NCBI RefSeq assembly: GCF_015244705.1
Contig: NZ_JABCQF010000008.1
Span: forward strand, 1-64,000
DNA length: 64,000 bases
Reading direction: 5' to 3'
Source of the DNA: Gluconobacter potus
GTDB taxonomy: Bacteria; Pseudomonadota; Alphaproteobacteria; Acetobacterales; Acetobacteraceae
Part shown: piece after piece, positions 39,830 to 49,809 of the stretch
How the letters are laid out: every line of letters starts with the position of its first letter
Position numbering within the stretch: the first letter of the stretch is position 1
Program-made: the position numbers and the translations under genes
The notes under the pieces: generated by a model
The model's input: only the letters and a program-made list of their open reading frames with translations
Databases searched by the model: none
Told to the model about the DNA's origin: nothing

Positions 39830-41059
39830 TCAGACCACCAGAGTGTAAGGGTTCTGCACGATATCGCGCAGTGCATTAAGCCATTCGGCACCAAGCGCGC
39901 CATCGACGGCACGGTGATCGACCGAAAGCGTCGCCGTCATCACGGTTGCAACAGCAATTTCTGATCCACGCACCACGGCCCGCTTCTCACCCGAGGCAAT
40001 CGCCAGGATACCGGCCTGCGGCGGATTGATGATCGCCGCGAACTCGCGCACGCCGAACATGCCCATGTTGGAAATGGAGAACGTCCCGCCCTGGAATTCC
40101 TCGGGCTTGAGCTTTCCGGCACGGGCGCGCTTGGCCAGATCCTTGGCCTCGACGCTGATCTGCCGCAGGGACTTGCGATCGGCGTTGCGGATGATCGGCG
40201 TGATCAGGCCGTCCGGCACCGACACGGCCATCGAGATGTCCACATTCTCGAAATGCAGCGTCTCGGCATCCGTGAACTGCACGTTCACACCCGGTACCTT
40301 CTTCAGCGCCAGTGCAACGGCCTTGATCATCATGTCGTTGACGGAAATCTTGAAGCTGTTTTCCTGAGCGGTGGCATTCAGCTTCGACCGCAGTTCCAGC
40401 AGTGCATCCAGCTCGATATCAACCGAGACATAGAAATGCGGAACCTGCGTCTTGGATTCCGTCAGACGCCGCGCAATGACCTTGCGCATCGTGGAGTTCG
40501 GAACGCGACGGACAGTCTCTTCCGGAGCAGCAACGGGTGTCGCTGACGGAGCTGCTTTCGGCGCAGTCTTCGGAGCTGTCACACCCTTTTCCACATCGCG
40601 CTTGAGAATACGGCCGTTCGGGCCACTTCCCGTCAGCGCATCGAGGGAAATGCCTCGCTCACGTGCCATGCGGCGGGCTAGCGGAGAGACGAAAATCCGT
40701 TCGCCCTTCTCTTCTGGCGCAGCTTTTGCAGGCGCAGTTCCCGTCGATACGGCCGGAACAGCCTCTGCTTTCGGGGCCGCTGGCGCCTGCGTGGAAGAGC
40801 CATCCGGCACAGCCTCACCCTCTTCCACAAGAACTGCGATCGGTGTGTTGACGGGAATGCCCTCGACGCCTTCCTGGATCAGGATGCGGCCAAGAATGCC
40901 CTCGTCCACGGCTTCCACTTCCATGGTCGCCTTGTCGGTCTCGATCTCGGCAATCACGTCGCCAGCGGAGACGGTATCGCCCTCGGCTTTGAGCCAGCGG
41001 GCCAGTTTGCCCTCGGTCATGGTCGGCGACAGCGCCGGCATCAGAATATCGGTAGCCAT
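39830..41059 (-). CDS. pdhC: Pyruvate dehydrogenase E2, dihydrolipoamide acetyltransferase
   Basis: About 409 residues. One N-terminal lipoyl domain carries the lipoylated lysine in [11 protein letters not shown] Pro/Ala linker leads to a peripheral subunit-binding domain (VSPLARRMARERGI) and the catalytic core, with the His-Asp pair in VDHRAVDGA. The frame is open upstream, but the ATG at 41,059 gives the usual [16 protein letters not shown] start. It moves acetyl groups to CoA and forms the core of the complex. Confidence 0.97.
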   Translation of the reverse strand: MATDILMPALSPTMTEGKLARWLKAEGDTVSAGDVIAEIETDKATMEVEAVDEGILGRILIQEGVEGIPVNTPIAVLVEEGEAVPDGSSTQAPAAPKAEAVPAVSTGTAPAKAAPEEKGERIFVSPLARRMARERGISLDALTGSGPNGRILKRDVEKGVTAPKTAPKAAPSATPVAAPEETVRRVPNSTMRKVIARRLTESKTQVPHFYVSVDIELDALLELRSKLNATAQENSFKISVNDMMIKAVALALKKVPGVNVQFTDAETLHFENVDISMAVSVPDGLITPIIRNADRKSLRQISVEAKDLAKRARAGKLKPEEFQGGTFSISNMGMFGVREFAAIINPPQAGILAIASGEKRAVVRGSEIAVATVMTATLSVDHRAVDGALGAEWLNALRDIVQNPYTLVV

Positions 41060-41064
41060 CGTTG

Positions 41065-42432
41065 TCAGTCCCGCAGCTGCTTGCGAACGGCATCCACAAC
41101 CCATTCGGGTTTCGGAAGCGCCAGTTTTTCGAGATTGGCCGCATAGGGCATCGGCAGGTCGAGCCCGCAGACACGTGCCGGCGGAGCATCGAGCCAGTCA
41201 AAGGCCTGCTCGACGGCCACGGTGCAGATTTCCGCACCGATGCCCGCTACCGGCCAGCCTTCCTCAACGGAGACGATCCGGTTCGTCTTCTTCACACTGC
41301 GCACAATCGTCTCAGTGTCCAGCGGACGGATCGAACGCAGGTTGATGACTTCGGCCGAGATGCCTTCATCCGCCAGAATCGCCGCGGCTTCCAGCGCCAC
41401 GCCAACCATGATGGAGAACGCCACCAGCGTCACATCCGTCCCTTCCCGCTCGATCTTCGCGCGACCGATCGGCAGAATGAAATCTTCATCCACCGGGCAC
41501 GGGAATTTCTGGCCGTACAGGATCTCGTTTTCCAGCACGATAACCGGGTTCGGATCACGGATGGCAGCGCGCAGCAGCCCCTTCGCATCAGCTGCCGACC
41601 AGGGAGCCACGACCTTCAGGCCCGGAATATGCGCGTACCAGCTCGCGAAACACTGCGAATGCTGGGCACCTACGCGGGCTGCTGCACCGTTCGGACCGCG
41701 GAACACGATGGGGCAGCCCATCTGACCACCGGACATATACAGCGTCTTGGCGGCTGAATTAATAATATGATCAATGGCCTGAAGCGAGAAGTTCATGGTC
41801 ATGAACTCGACGATCGGCTTCAGACCCGTCAGGGCCGCACCAACCGCCATACCCGTAAAGCCATGCTCGGTGATCGGCGTGTCGATGACGCGCTTTTCGC
41901 CAAACTCTTCCAGCAGACCCTGGCTGATTTTGTAGGCGCCCTGATACTGCGCCACTTCCTCACCAATCAGGAACACGTCCTCGTCACGACGAAGCTCGGC
42001 CGCCATGGCATCACGCAGCGCCTGACGGACGGTGATCTCGCTGGTTTCGCCCCAGTCGCGATCATCCTCGGCCTGTGCCACTTCCGGCGCTTCGGTGATG
42101 GCCGGGTCGGACGGCGTCTCAATGGCAACAGGTGCACCGACTGCCGGATCAGAAGACCGCACGACATCATCGGCCGCAGAGGCGTCCTCGCCTTCCGCCA
42201 GAAGCACCGCGATCGGCGTGTTGACCGCGATGTTCTGCGTGCCCTCTTCCACCAGCGTTTTACCGATCACACCTTCGTCCACGGCTTCGACTTCCATCGT
42301 CGCCTTGTCGGTCTCGATCTCGGCAATCACGTCACCGGCCGCAACGGTATCACCGGCCTTCTTGACCCAGCGGGCCAGCGTACCTTCGGTCATGGTCGGC
42401 GAGAGAGCCGGCATCAGAATCAGAGATGCCAT
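41065..42432 (-). CDS. pdhB: Pyruvate dehydrogenase E1 beta subunit with N-terminal lipoyl domain
   Basis: A 455-residue subunit. Residues 1-80 form an extra lipoyl domain ([10 protein letters not shown]), linked by a Ala/Pro/Ser-rich stretch to the E1 beta part with [22 protein letters not shown] and later [13 protein letters not shown]. The lipoyl-domain fusion on E1 beta is typical for Alphaproteobacteria. It partners with PdhA in decarboxylating pyruvate with thiamine diphosphate. Three bases separate it from pdhA. Confidence 0.97.
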   Translation of the reverse strand: MASLILMPALSPTMTEGTLARWVKKAGDTVAAGDVIAEIETDKATMEVEAVDEGVIGKTLVEEGTQNIAVNTPIAVLLAEGEDASAADDVVRSSDPAVGAPVAIETPSDPAITEAPEVAQAEDDRDWGETSEITVRQALRDAMAAELRRDEDVFLIGEEVAQYQGAYKISQGLLEEFGEKRVIDTPITEHGFTGMAVGAALTGLKPIVEFMTMNFSLQAIDHIINSAAKTLYMSGGQMGCPIVFRGPNGAAARVGAQHSQCFASWYAHIPGLKVVAPWSAADAKGLLRAAIRDPNPVIVLENEILYGQKFPCPVDEDFILPIGRAKIEREGTDVTLVAFSIMVGVALEAAAILADEGISAEVINLRSIRPLDTETIVRSVKKTNRIVSVEEGWPVAGIGAEICTVAVEQAFDWLDAPPARVCGLDLPMPYAANLEKLALPKPEWVVDAVRKQLRD

Positions 42433-42435
42433 GGA

Positions 42436-43440
42436 TCAGGCCTCCACCAGAATATCGGTCCAGAGTTCGGACACGTCCGGCTCCGGGCTTGTCTGCGCAA
42501 ATTCGGTCGCGTCCGCCACGATGGCTTTCACGTCCGTCTCGATGTCCTTGAAGACACTCTCCTCAATGCCGCTGCGCAGCATTTCGGCCTTCAGCGTTTC
42601 GATCGGATCGCGCGTGCGACGCATCTCCTCGACTTCCGCGCGCTGGCGATATTTCGCCGGATCGGACATGGAGTGCCCGCGATAGCGATAGGTTTCCATC
42701 TCCAGCAGGAACGGCCCCTTGCCCGAGCGGCAGTATTCCATGGCTTCCTGCGCGGCTTCATGCACGGCAAAAATGTCCATGCCGTCCACCTTACGGCTGG
42801 CAATGCCCCAGGGTTCGCCATTACGCGACAGATCCTTGGAGGCGGAAGCGCGCTCGATGGACGTGCCCATGCCGTAGCGGTTGTTTTCGATCACATAGAT
42901 GCAAGGCAGCTTGTGCAGGGCAGCGAGATTGAAGCTCTCATAGACCTGCCCCTGTGCCGATGCGCCCTCGCCGAAATACACGATCGAGACCTCGTCCGTG
43001 CCGCGATACTTGTTCGCAAAGGCTAGCCCCGTGCCGAGGGCTACCTGTGCGCCGACGATGCCATGGCCGCCATAGAACTCCTTTTCACGGGAGAACATGT
43101 GCATGGAACCGCCCTTGCCGTGCGAATATCCACCGGAGCGGCCCGTCAGTTCCGCCATAACACCACGCGGCGTCATGCCCGCGACGAGCATCTGCCCATG
43201 GTCGCGATAGGACGTAATGGACTTGTCGCCCTGCTTCATGTTGAGGCCGATCCCGACCACAACGGCTTCCTGGCCGATATACAGATGGCAGAAGCCGCCG
43301 ATCAGACCCATGCCGTAAAGCTGCCCGGCCTTTTCCTCAAAGCGCCGGACAAGAAGCATGTCCCTGTAAGCGCGCTTCATGGTCTCCGGCGAAAGGGCCG
43401 GACCGTTGCTCCGGCCTGAAGCGGACGGTGTCTCGTCCAT
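42436..43440 (-). CDS. pdhA: Pyruvate dehydrogenase E1 alpha subunit
   Basis: About 334 residues. The thiamine-diphosphate-binding motif is GEGASAQGQVYESFNLAALHKLPCIYVIENNRY (GDGA..NN type; here G-E-G), and the regulatory-type loop YRYRGHSMSDPA follows. The ATG at 43,440 has AGGAGACCG before it, which decides the start over the longer open frame. It is the first gene of the pdhA-pdhB-pdhC-lpd-lipA-ratA series. Confidence 0.97.
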   Translation of the reverse strand: MDETPSASGRSNGPALSPETMKRAYRDMLLVRRFEEKAGQLYGMGLIGGFCHLYIGQEAVVVGIGLNMKQGDKSITSYRDHGQMLVAGMTPRGVMAELTGRSGGYSHGKGGSMHMFSREKEFYGGHGIVGAQVALGTGLAFANKYRGTDEVSIVYFGEGASAQGQVYESFNLAALHKLPCIYVIENNRYGMGTSIERASASKDLSRNGEPWGIASRKVDGMDIFAVHEAAQEAMEYCRSGKGPFLLEMETYRYRGHSMSDPAKYRQRAEVEEMRRTRDPIETLKAEMLRSGIEESVFKDIETDVKAIVADATEFAQTSPEPDVSELWTDILVEA

Positions 43441-43555
43441 GACGGTCTCCTGATGGAAATGCACAAAATCCTGCATGCTCTTAGCGGCAGAACCCGCCAA
43501 AAGCCAGACCACGCCCCCGCTTTCGCGGAAGTCCCGGCCTGCTGGATGTGCCGTG

Positions 43556-43586
43556 GAAAAACGGATCAGACCGCCCCGAAGGGCGG
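43556..43586 (-). terminator. Terminator after trpC
   Basis: On the minus strand CCGCCC-TTCG-GGGCGG forms a stable 6-base stem with a UUCG loop, and TTTTT follows about 10 bases later. It lies directly past the trpC stop and separates the trp genes from pdhA. Confidence 0.75.
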
Positions 43587-43593
43587 CCTGGGA

Positions 43594-44520
43594 TCATACG
43601 AAACCGAGCAGACGGCGTGCGGCCACGCCGGGGTCGGGCTCACGCAGCAGGCTCTCGCCCACCAGAACCGCGCTCGCTCCGACCGCCCCGACCTTCATCA
43701 TGTCGTCCTGCGTCCGGATGCCGCTTTCGGAGACGACCAGACGATCCGGCGGCACCAGCGGCGCAAGCTCGATCGTCGTCTGGATGTCGGTCTTCAGTGT
43801 CCGCAGGTTACGGTTGTTGATCCCGATCAGGAACGTATCCAAGGCTAGGGCCCGGTTCAGTTCGGCCTCGTCATGGACTTCCAGCAGGACATCCATGTCC
43901 AGCCCGCGTGCAATCGCGATCAGTTCGGCAGCCTGGGTTTCCGTCAGGATCGCCATGATCAGCAGGATGCAGTCCGCCCCGATCAGGCGGCTCTCATGCA
44001 CCTGCCAGGGGTCCAGAATGAAGTCCTTGCGCAGGATGGGCAGGCTGCATGCTTCGCGTACGGCCCGGATATCGTCCGTGCTGCCATGAAAGCACGAGCC
44101 TTCCGTCAGAACCGAAAGACAGGTGGCGCCGGCAGCCTGGTATTCCTGCGCGATCTCGACCGGATTGTAGTCCGGACGCAGGATACCAGCGGACGGAGAC
44201 GCCTTCTTGATCTCGGCAATCAGCCCGACCTGACGATCGGCCGTGAGATGCTGGAGCGCCTGACCAAAGCCCCGTGTCGGGACTGTGACTTCCCGGGCGC
44301 GTGCCGTGATCTCCTTGAGGGACATGATCTGGGAGCGCTGCTCGATGTCCACGCGGGTGCGGGCGCAGATCCGGGCCAGAACGTCGCTGCGGTCGGCAGC
44401 GGTTTCCGCTTCAGGGTCCTTGATGGGCGGGGTCGTCGTTTCCGGAATTTCCGGGTCCGGGAACTGTTCCGTTCCCTCAGGCGAATATGTCATCGCCGGT
44501 CGATGGTACATGAATGTCAT
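43594..44520 (-). CDS. trpC: Indole-3-glycerol phosphate synthase with N-terminal extension
   Basis: Makes indole-3-glycerol phosphate in tryptophan synthesis. The TIM-barrel core has IAEIKKASPSAGILR (catalytic lysine), LRKDFILDPWQVHESRL, LLEVHDEAELNRAL and INNRNLRTL. The usual start, SDVLARICA, is at residue 45. Before it come 44 acidic and proline-rich residues (PEIPETTTPPIKDPEAE) that I do not know from the family. The start at 44,520 is supported by an ATGA overlap with trpD. A terminator follows. Confidence 0.96.
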   Translation of the reverse strand: MTFMYHRPAMTYSPEGTEQFPDPEIPETTTPPIKDPEAETAADRSDVLARICARTRVDIEQRSQIMSLKEITARAREVTVPTRGFGQALQHLTADRQVGLIAEIKKASPSAGILRPDYNPVEIAQEYQAAGATCLSVLTEGSCFHGSTDDIRAVREACSLPILRKDFILDPWQVHESRLIGADCILLIMAILTETQAAELIAIARGLDMDVLLEVHDEAELNRALALDTFLIGINNRNLRTLKTDIQTTIELAPLVPPDRLVVSESGIRTQDDMMKVGAVGASAVLVGESLLREPDPGVAARRLLGFV

Positions 44521-45608
44521 GATCGTCCTGCGTCTTTGGGGGCAATGGAATGAGCTGACATGCGCGCAGCCTCGAGCGCGGCACGGGCAAGACCCCGGTC
44601 AATGGAGTCTGCCGCCATTCCTACATTGCGACGGAAAGCTGGAACGTCAATCGCTCCGGCCTTCACGATATCGCCGCGCCCTGCCACATGCAGGGCTGCA
44701 GCGGCGTTGAGAAGAACCGTATCCCGGTAGGCGCCACCCGCGCCATCCAGCAGGGCAAGCAATGCAGCCGCATTGGTCTGCGCATCCCCGCCCCGGATGG
44801 CTGAAATCGGTGCGGCAGCCAGTCCGGCCATGTCCGGTTCGATCCCGAATGAAAAAAGGGCATCGTCCTGCCAGGCCGAAACCTGGGAGGGGCCAGCAAG
44901 CGTAAGCTCGTCACTGCCCCCTTCTTCGGTTGAGCCATGGACGACCCAGACTGAAAAACTGCCCAGTGCGCCAAGCGCCCGCGCCACGGGTTCGCACCAG
45001 TTCCTGTCAAACACGCCGATCAGCTGATGGCGGACCTGAGCGGGGTTGCACAGCGGCCCGAGCAGATTGAACAGCGTACGGAAACCCAGTGCCTTGCGGA
45101 CAGGAGCCGCATGCCGCATCGCAGGATGATGCTGGGGGGCTGCCAGAAAGACCAGTCCGTTTTCCCGCAGCCGATGGCCCTGAAGCTCCAGATCATCGGT
45201 CGGCGGAATGCCCAGGACTTCGAGAACATCCGTTGCACCCGTGGCGGATGAGAGTGCGCGGTTGCCATGCTTGGCCACGGGAACGCCAAGTCCCGCCAGC
45301 ACGAAGGCTACGGCTGTGGAGACATTCAGTGTCTTCAGGCCGTCGCCGCCTGTTCCGCACACATCAATCGCCCCGGCTGGCACATCTGGCAGAACCGTCA
45401 TGTGATGACGGACCGCCTGAACGGCTCCGGTCAGTTCGGCAAAGGTTTCGCCACGGAGTTTCAGCGCGGTCAGGAAAGCGGCAAGCTGAACGGGATCGAC
45501 CTCGCCGGCCATGATGGCGTGAAAAGCCGTTTCCGCCTCATGACTGTCGAGTTGCCGTCTCTGGGCAGCCTTGTGCAGAAGGGACGTGAAATCCGCGCTC
45601 ACAGTCAT
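44517..45608 (-). CDS. trpD: Anthranilate phosphoribosyltransferase
   Basis: A 363-residue enzyme that transfers phosphoribose to anthranilate. DVCGTGGDGLKTLNVSTA is the PRPP-binding signature, followed by KHGNRALSSATGATDVLE, and FNLLGPLCNPAQ fits the anthranilate site. It overlaps trpG upstream and trpC downstream by ATGA. Length and order are typical. Confidence 0.98.
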   Translation of the reverse strand: MTVSADFTSLLHKAAQRRQLDSHEAETAFHAIMAGEVDPVQLAAFLTALKLRGETFAELTGAVQAVRHHMTVLPDVPAGAIDVCGTGGDGLKTLNVSTAVAFVLAGLGVPVAKHGNRALSSATGATDVLEVLGIPPTDDLELQGHRLRENGLVFLAAPQHHPAMRHAAPVRKALGFRTLFNLLGPLCNPAQVRHQLIGVFDRNWCEPVARALGALGSFSVWVVHGSTEEGGSDELTLAGPSQVSAWQDDALFSFGIEPDMAGLAAAPISAIRGGDAQTNAAALLALLDGAGGAYRDTVLLNAAAALHVAGRGDIVKAGAIDVPAFRRNVGMAADSIDRGLARAALEAARMSAHSIAPKDAGRS

Positions 45609-46201
45609 GCGGCCTGTGAGGTGAGGACCGGAATACCGGCAATTTTCAGGAAATTGGCCAGCAGTTCGCGTCCTGCAACGGATGCGATGCTTTCGGGATG
45701 GAACTGGACGCCATGCACGGGATAGTCACGGTGACGCACGCCCATGATGACGCCGTCTTCCGTCCGGGCATTGACCACAAGCGTTTCGGGAATGCTGTTC
45801 GGTGCAAGCGTCAGGCTGTGATAGCGCACTACATCCACCGGCTCGGGCAGTCCGGCAAAGACGCCCGTTTCGTCATGATGCACCGCGCTGATCTTGCCAT
45901 GCATCGGCACAGGTGCGCGCACGACTTCTGCCCCGAAGACCTGTCCGATCGCCTGATGGCCAAGGCACACACCGAATACCGGCACCTTCCCCGCGGCAGC
46001 ACGGATCAGATCACAGCAGATCCCGGCCTCGGCCGGGGCACCAGGGCCTGGCGAGATCACGATTGCGGACGGATTGAGCGCCAGGGCCTCCTCGACGCTC
46101 AGCGCGTCATTGCGCCGCACGTCACACTCAACCCCAAGCGCACCCAGATGGTGGACGATGTTGAATGTGAAGCTGTCGTAATTGTCGATGAGAAGGATCA
46201 T
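45605..46201 (-). CDS. trpG: Anthranilate synthase component II (glutamine amidotransferase)
   Basis: The 198-residue glutaminase gives ammonia to TrpE. The catalytic triad is C in FGVCLGHQAIG, and H and E in VQFHPESI. It begins DNYDSFTFNIVHHLG as usual. It lies 58 bases after trpE and overlaps trpD by ATGA. In some bacteria this subunit also serves folate synthesis. Confidence 0.97.
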   Translation of the reverse strand: MILLIDNYDSFTFNIVHHLGALGVECDVRRNDALSVEEALALNPSAIVISPGPGAPAEAGICCDLIRAAAGKVPVFGVCLGHQAIGQVFGAEVVRAPVPMHGKISAVHHDETGVFAGLPEPVDVVRYHSLTLAPNSIPETLVVNARTEDGVIMGVRHRDYPVHGVQFHPESIASVAGRELLANFLKIAGIPVLTSQAA

Positions 46202-46259
46202 GGCAACAGAATGACCCCCGTGTCTGTTTTCGTCAAATACATCGCGCTTCGAGGCTCCG

Positions 46260-47672
46260 TCAGGCTTTCGCGGCAGTTGCTACGGCGATTTCCGCCGCCC
46301 GGAACAGCGCACGGGCCTTTGCCTGCGTCTCGCGGAACTCGGCGTTCGGATCGCTGTCCGCCACGACACCGCAGCCGGCCTGCACATACATGTTTCCACC
46401 CTTGAGAACGGCCATGCGCAGCCCGATGCAGGTGTCCATTTCCCCGTCCGCCCCGAAATACCCGACGCAGCCCGAATAGGGACCGCGCCGCGTCGGTTCC
46501 AGTTCGTCAATGATTTCCATGGCGCGGATCTTGGGGGCGCCCGTCAGGGTCCCGGCCGGGAAAGCTGCGACAAGTGCATCCATCGCCGTTTTGCCGTCCT
46601 TGATGCGGCCGGTCACGGTCGAGGAAATATGCATGACATGGCTGTAGCGCTCGACGACGAATTTCTCCGGAACTTCGACGGTCCCGAGCTGTGAGACGCG
46701 CCCGACATCGTTTCGGCCCAGATCAATCAACATCAGATGCTCGGCCAGTTCCTTGCGGTCAGCCAGAAGCTCCTTTTCCAGCGCGAGATCCTCTTCGCGG
46801 TCCGCTCCGCGCGGGCGTGTGCCCGCCAGCGGACGCACCGTGACTTCGCCGTTGCGCAGCCGTACGAGGATTTCCGGCGAAGATCCGACCAGAGCGTAGT
46901 CCTCAAGCTCCATCACGAACAGGAACGGCGCCGGATTGACGCGGCGCAGGCTGCGATAGAGCGAGAGCGGCGACAGCGGGAATGGGGTCGTGAAGCGCTG
47001 GCTCGGCACGATCTGGAATGCATCGCCCGCAGCGATATAGTCCTGCGCCTTGCGGATGTGATCCTCGAACTGCTGCTGCGTCATGTTCGATGTCGGTGGT
47101 GCCAGTTCCGTGCCGGCCGGCAGCGTCTCGCGCGCATCCCCCAGCGGCGCGGCCAGAGCGGCCCGTGCCTGATCGAGAAGCGCATGCGCCTCCGCATCCG
47201 TCGTCTTGCCCCGCACCGGCACGGCCAGCGTAAGCTCGTCCCGCACGGAATCGAAGACCGCGAACAGGCGCGGACGGATCATGATCCCTTCCGGCAGTTC
47301 CAGATCGTTGACCGGGGCATTCGGCAGGCGCTCCATCTGGCGCACCATGTCGTAACCCAGCACGCCGAACACGCCGCCGATCATCGGCGGCATTCCGGCC
47401 GGAAGCTCCATCTGGCTCTCATCCACGATGGTCTTCAGTGTCTCGAGCGGTACGCCGTCAACGGGCTTGCCGTCCAGCGTCACCTTCCCGTCCCGGCATT
47501 TCCAGACCAGATCCGGCAGAAGCGCGATTACGGAATAACGCCCGCGGGCCGCACCGCCTTCGACGCTTTCGAACAGCAGCCGGTACGGATCGTCCGACAG
47601 TTTCGAAAGACGCAGAAAGGCCGAGACAGGCGTCAGAAGATCGGCGGCCTCAATGCTGTAGACAATGCCCAT
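46260..47672 (-). CDS. trpE: Anthranilate synthase component I
   Basis: The 470-residue chorismate-binding subunit makes anthranilate. GTRPRGADREEDLALEKELLADRKELAEHLMLIDLGRND is the family's catalytic signature, and GVFGVLGYDMVRQME and ALPDLVWK-like elements belong to the N-terminal regulatory half with the tryptophan site. Its start shares one base with the ppiD-like stop (TAATG). There is no leader peptide or attenuator in front, because ppiD ends directly at its start. Confidence 0.97.
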   Translation of the reverse strand: MGIVYSIEAADLLTPVSAFLRLSKLSDDPYRLLFESVEGGAARGRYSVIALLPDLVWKCRDGKVTLDGKPVDGVPLETLKTIVDESQMELPAGMPPMIGGVFGVLGYDMVRQMERLPNAPVNDLELPEGIMIRPRLFAVFDSVRDELTLAVPVRGKTTDAEAHALLDQARAALAAPLGDARETLPAGTELAPPTSNMTQQQFEDHIRKAQDYIAAGDAFQIVPSQRFTTPFPLSPLSLYRSLRRVNPAPFLFVMELEDYALVGSSPEILVRLRNGEVTVRPLAGTRPRGADREEDLALEKELLADRKELAEHLMLIDLGRNDVGRVSQLGTVEVPEKFVVERYSHVMHISSTVTGRIKDGKTAMDALVAAFPAGTLTGAPKIRAMEIIDELEPTRRGPYSGCVGYFGADGEMDTCIGLRMAVLKGGNMYVQAGCGVVADSDPNAEFRETQAKARALFRAAEIAVATAAKA

Positions 47673-49609
47673 TACTGCGCCTCGTTTCCTGCTGCCGGCG
47701 CGGCCGCAGTCACGACCTGATTATAGAGCGCCATGTTGATGTGCGACGGCGGAACCGCCTTTTCCATGGCGGCGTTCAGGGCCACCGGGATGTCGGAACG
47801 CATGGACTGCAGGTATTCGTCCGAAAGCTGGTTGCCCAGGCTTTTCATGTCCTCTGCCGAGGCCGGCTTGTCCGCCGTCACGTTGACCAGCCAGAACGCA
47901 TCCGGTGATTCGAACATGCCGCTCGTTCCCGGCTTGAGACCGAAGACACCGCGCAGGACATTCTGCGGCAGGCTCTGGTCCGGATGAACCCGCGACACGG
48001 CAACGTCCTGACGCAGGGCCGAGGCGTCGGCCTGCCCCTCAACAGCCTTGCGCAGCGTTCCCGCCTTGGCGGCATTGAACAGCGCGGTCGCCCTCAGATC
48101 CGCAGCATGGCGCTTCTGATCCGCCGTCCAGGCCTGCACGACCTGATCGCGCACGGTGTCGAACGGCTTGAGCGTACCCGGGTGCACTTCATCGACGAGC
48201 AGGGAGAACGCCGTGCCGTTCGGACCATTGATGACGGTCGGCTGGGCATTCTTGGACTGGGTGAAGATCTGGTGGATGATCGCCTGGCGCAGCGCCGCGT
48301 CGCCCGGGATGGGGGCAGGCAGACCGTCCTGTGTCAGGCCGTTTGAATCCAGCGTGCCGGATGCGGGAACGGCCCCGAGATCGCTCGGGATCTGCTCCAG
48401 TGTCGAAGATCCGGCAACCGCATCCTGAAACTGCTTCTGGCGGGCCTGAAGCGCCTCCCCGGCTTCCTGGGTCTGGACCTGCGTCTTCAGACCGTCCTTA
48501 GCCTGCTCGAAGGTCGTCTTGTGCGGCGCGGTGATGGCCGTGATGTTGAAGACGACCCAGCCCATGCCGGTCTTTTCCGGTCCGGAGATGCGGTCGGACG
48601 GTGCTGCGAATGCTGCCTTGGCGAGTTCGGGGTTCGGAATGTCGCTCTGACGTACGGACGGCAGGGACACCGCAGCAGCTTCGGGGAATTTCTTCTGGAT
48701 ATCGTCCCAGGACGTTCCGCTCTTCCAGGCCGTTGCAGCCGCATCGGCCTTTGCCTGATCCGTGAAGGTCAGGACCTGAATCGTCCGCGTCTCGGGCATG
48801 TCGAAGGTGCGAGCCTGAAAATCATAGAGACGGTGCAGGACGTCGTCGGGAACCTCGATCGTCTTTGCCACGCTGTCCGGCGTCATGACGACCATTTTCG
48901 CATGACGGTATTCTGTCGTGCGGAACATCTGGGGGTGGTTGTCATAAAAACGGTGAAGCTGGTCATCCGTCGGCGCGGCGGCAACGACACCGCTTGCAAA
49001 CGGGATCTGAACCAGATCGAACACGCGCTGGCTCGCATCAAAAGACAGCATCCGGTCCGTCAGGGAAGACGGCGCGACAACGGACTGCCCCATGCCCTGC
49101 AGAAGTCCGCGTGAAGCGATGTCCTCGCGGATGGCCTGGAGCAGCTTGCCCTCGGACAGTCCGATCCGTGTCAGACGGTCATTGAAGATGCTCCGGTCGA
49201 ACTGTCCGGCGGCATTGTGAAACGCCGGAATGGCAAAGACTTCCTGCCGCACCAGATCATCCGGGACCATCATGCCTGCACGGGCGGCGGCAAGCTGGGT
49301 TTCGTTCTGGATCACAAGGTTTTGAAGCGTCTGCCGTGCGATCTGCTCGACCTCGCCCTTGGGGAGCTTGGACGGGTCGGCAAGCCCGATCCGTCTGGCG
49401 ACTTCGGGAAGCTGCGCCGAGAGCGCGCGGCTGAAATCATCCGGCGTGATGCTGCGATCGCCGACGCGCACGACTTCGTTGGAGCTTGCCGTGCCCATGT
49501 TGGAATACACATCTCCCACGCCCCAGCCGATGAAGGCCAGAAAGATCAGCAGCGCGGCGGCACGGCCGGCCCAGGAGTCAACAAAGAGGTGGCGGAGCGT
49601 GGTAATCAT
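47672..49609 (-). CDS. PpiD/SurA-like peptidyl-prolyl isomerase
   Basis: A membrane-anchored periplasmic chaperone of about 645 residues. One N-terminal helix (AAALLIFLAFIGWGVG) is followed by a SurA-type domain (VRVGDRSITPDDFSRALSAQ) and by a parvulin-like segment around residues 220-330. The frame extends further upstream, but the ATG at 49,609 puts the membrane helix in the usual place. It should assist folding of outer membrane proteins. Placement before trpE and divergent from tpiA is conserved in Alphaproteobacteria. Confidence 0.92.
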   Translation of the reverse strand: MITTLRHLFVDSWAGRAAALLIFLAFIGWGVGDVYSNMGTASSNEVVRVGDRSITPDDFSRALSAQLPEVARRIGLADPSKLPKGEVEQIARQTLQNLVIQNETQLAAARAGMMVPDDLVRQEVFAIPAFHNAAGQFDRSIFNDRLTRIGLSEGKLLQAIREDIASRGLLQGMGQSVVAPSSLTDRMLSFDASQRVFDLVQIPFASGVVAAAPTDDQLHRFYDNHPQMFRTTEYRHAKMVVMTPDSVAKTIEVPDDVLHRLYDFQARTFDMPETRTIQVLTFTDQAKADAAATAWKSGTSWDDIQKKFPEAAAVSLPSVRQSDIPNPELAKAAFAAPSDRISGPEKTGMGWVVFNITAITAPHKTTFEQAKDGLKTQVQTQEAGEALQARQKQFQDAVAGSSTLEQIPSDLGAVPASGTLDSNGLTQDGLPAPIPGDAALRQAIIHQIFTQSKNAQPTVINGPNGTAFSLLVDEVHPGTLKPFDTVRDQVVQAWTADQKRHAADLRATALFNAAKAGTLRKAVEGQADASALRQDVAVSRVHPDQSLPQNVLRGVFGLKPGTSGMFESPDAFWLVNVTADKPASAEDMKSLGNQLSDEYLQSMRSDIPVALNAAMEKAVPPSHINMALYNQVVTAAAPAAGNEAQ

Positions 49610-49809
49610 AGGGTCAGGGCAGATCCGGATGACGGGATGGTGCGGACACAAAAGGCCCGCTAGACTTGCCGCACCATAATGTCGTGAGAACGGCTTGACC
49701 AGAAGCAGACCGGAACGAGTGCGACCTTGCGGCATTCAGCCGGTCGCAAACACTGAGCACACACCGGTAACGCCGCCATTCTTCAGGGCGTCATCATCAA
49801 GGAGGAAGA

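Noticed and set aside
41767-43026. 419-residue plus-strand open frame across pdhB and pdhA
   Set aside because: Antisense shadow of two well-supported enzymes; composition is His/Arg/Gly-rich as expected from GC-rich antisense frames.
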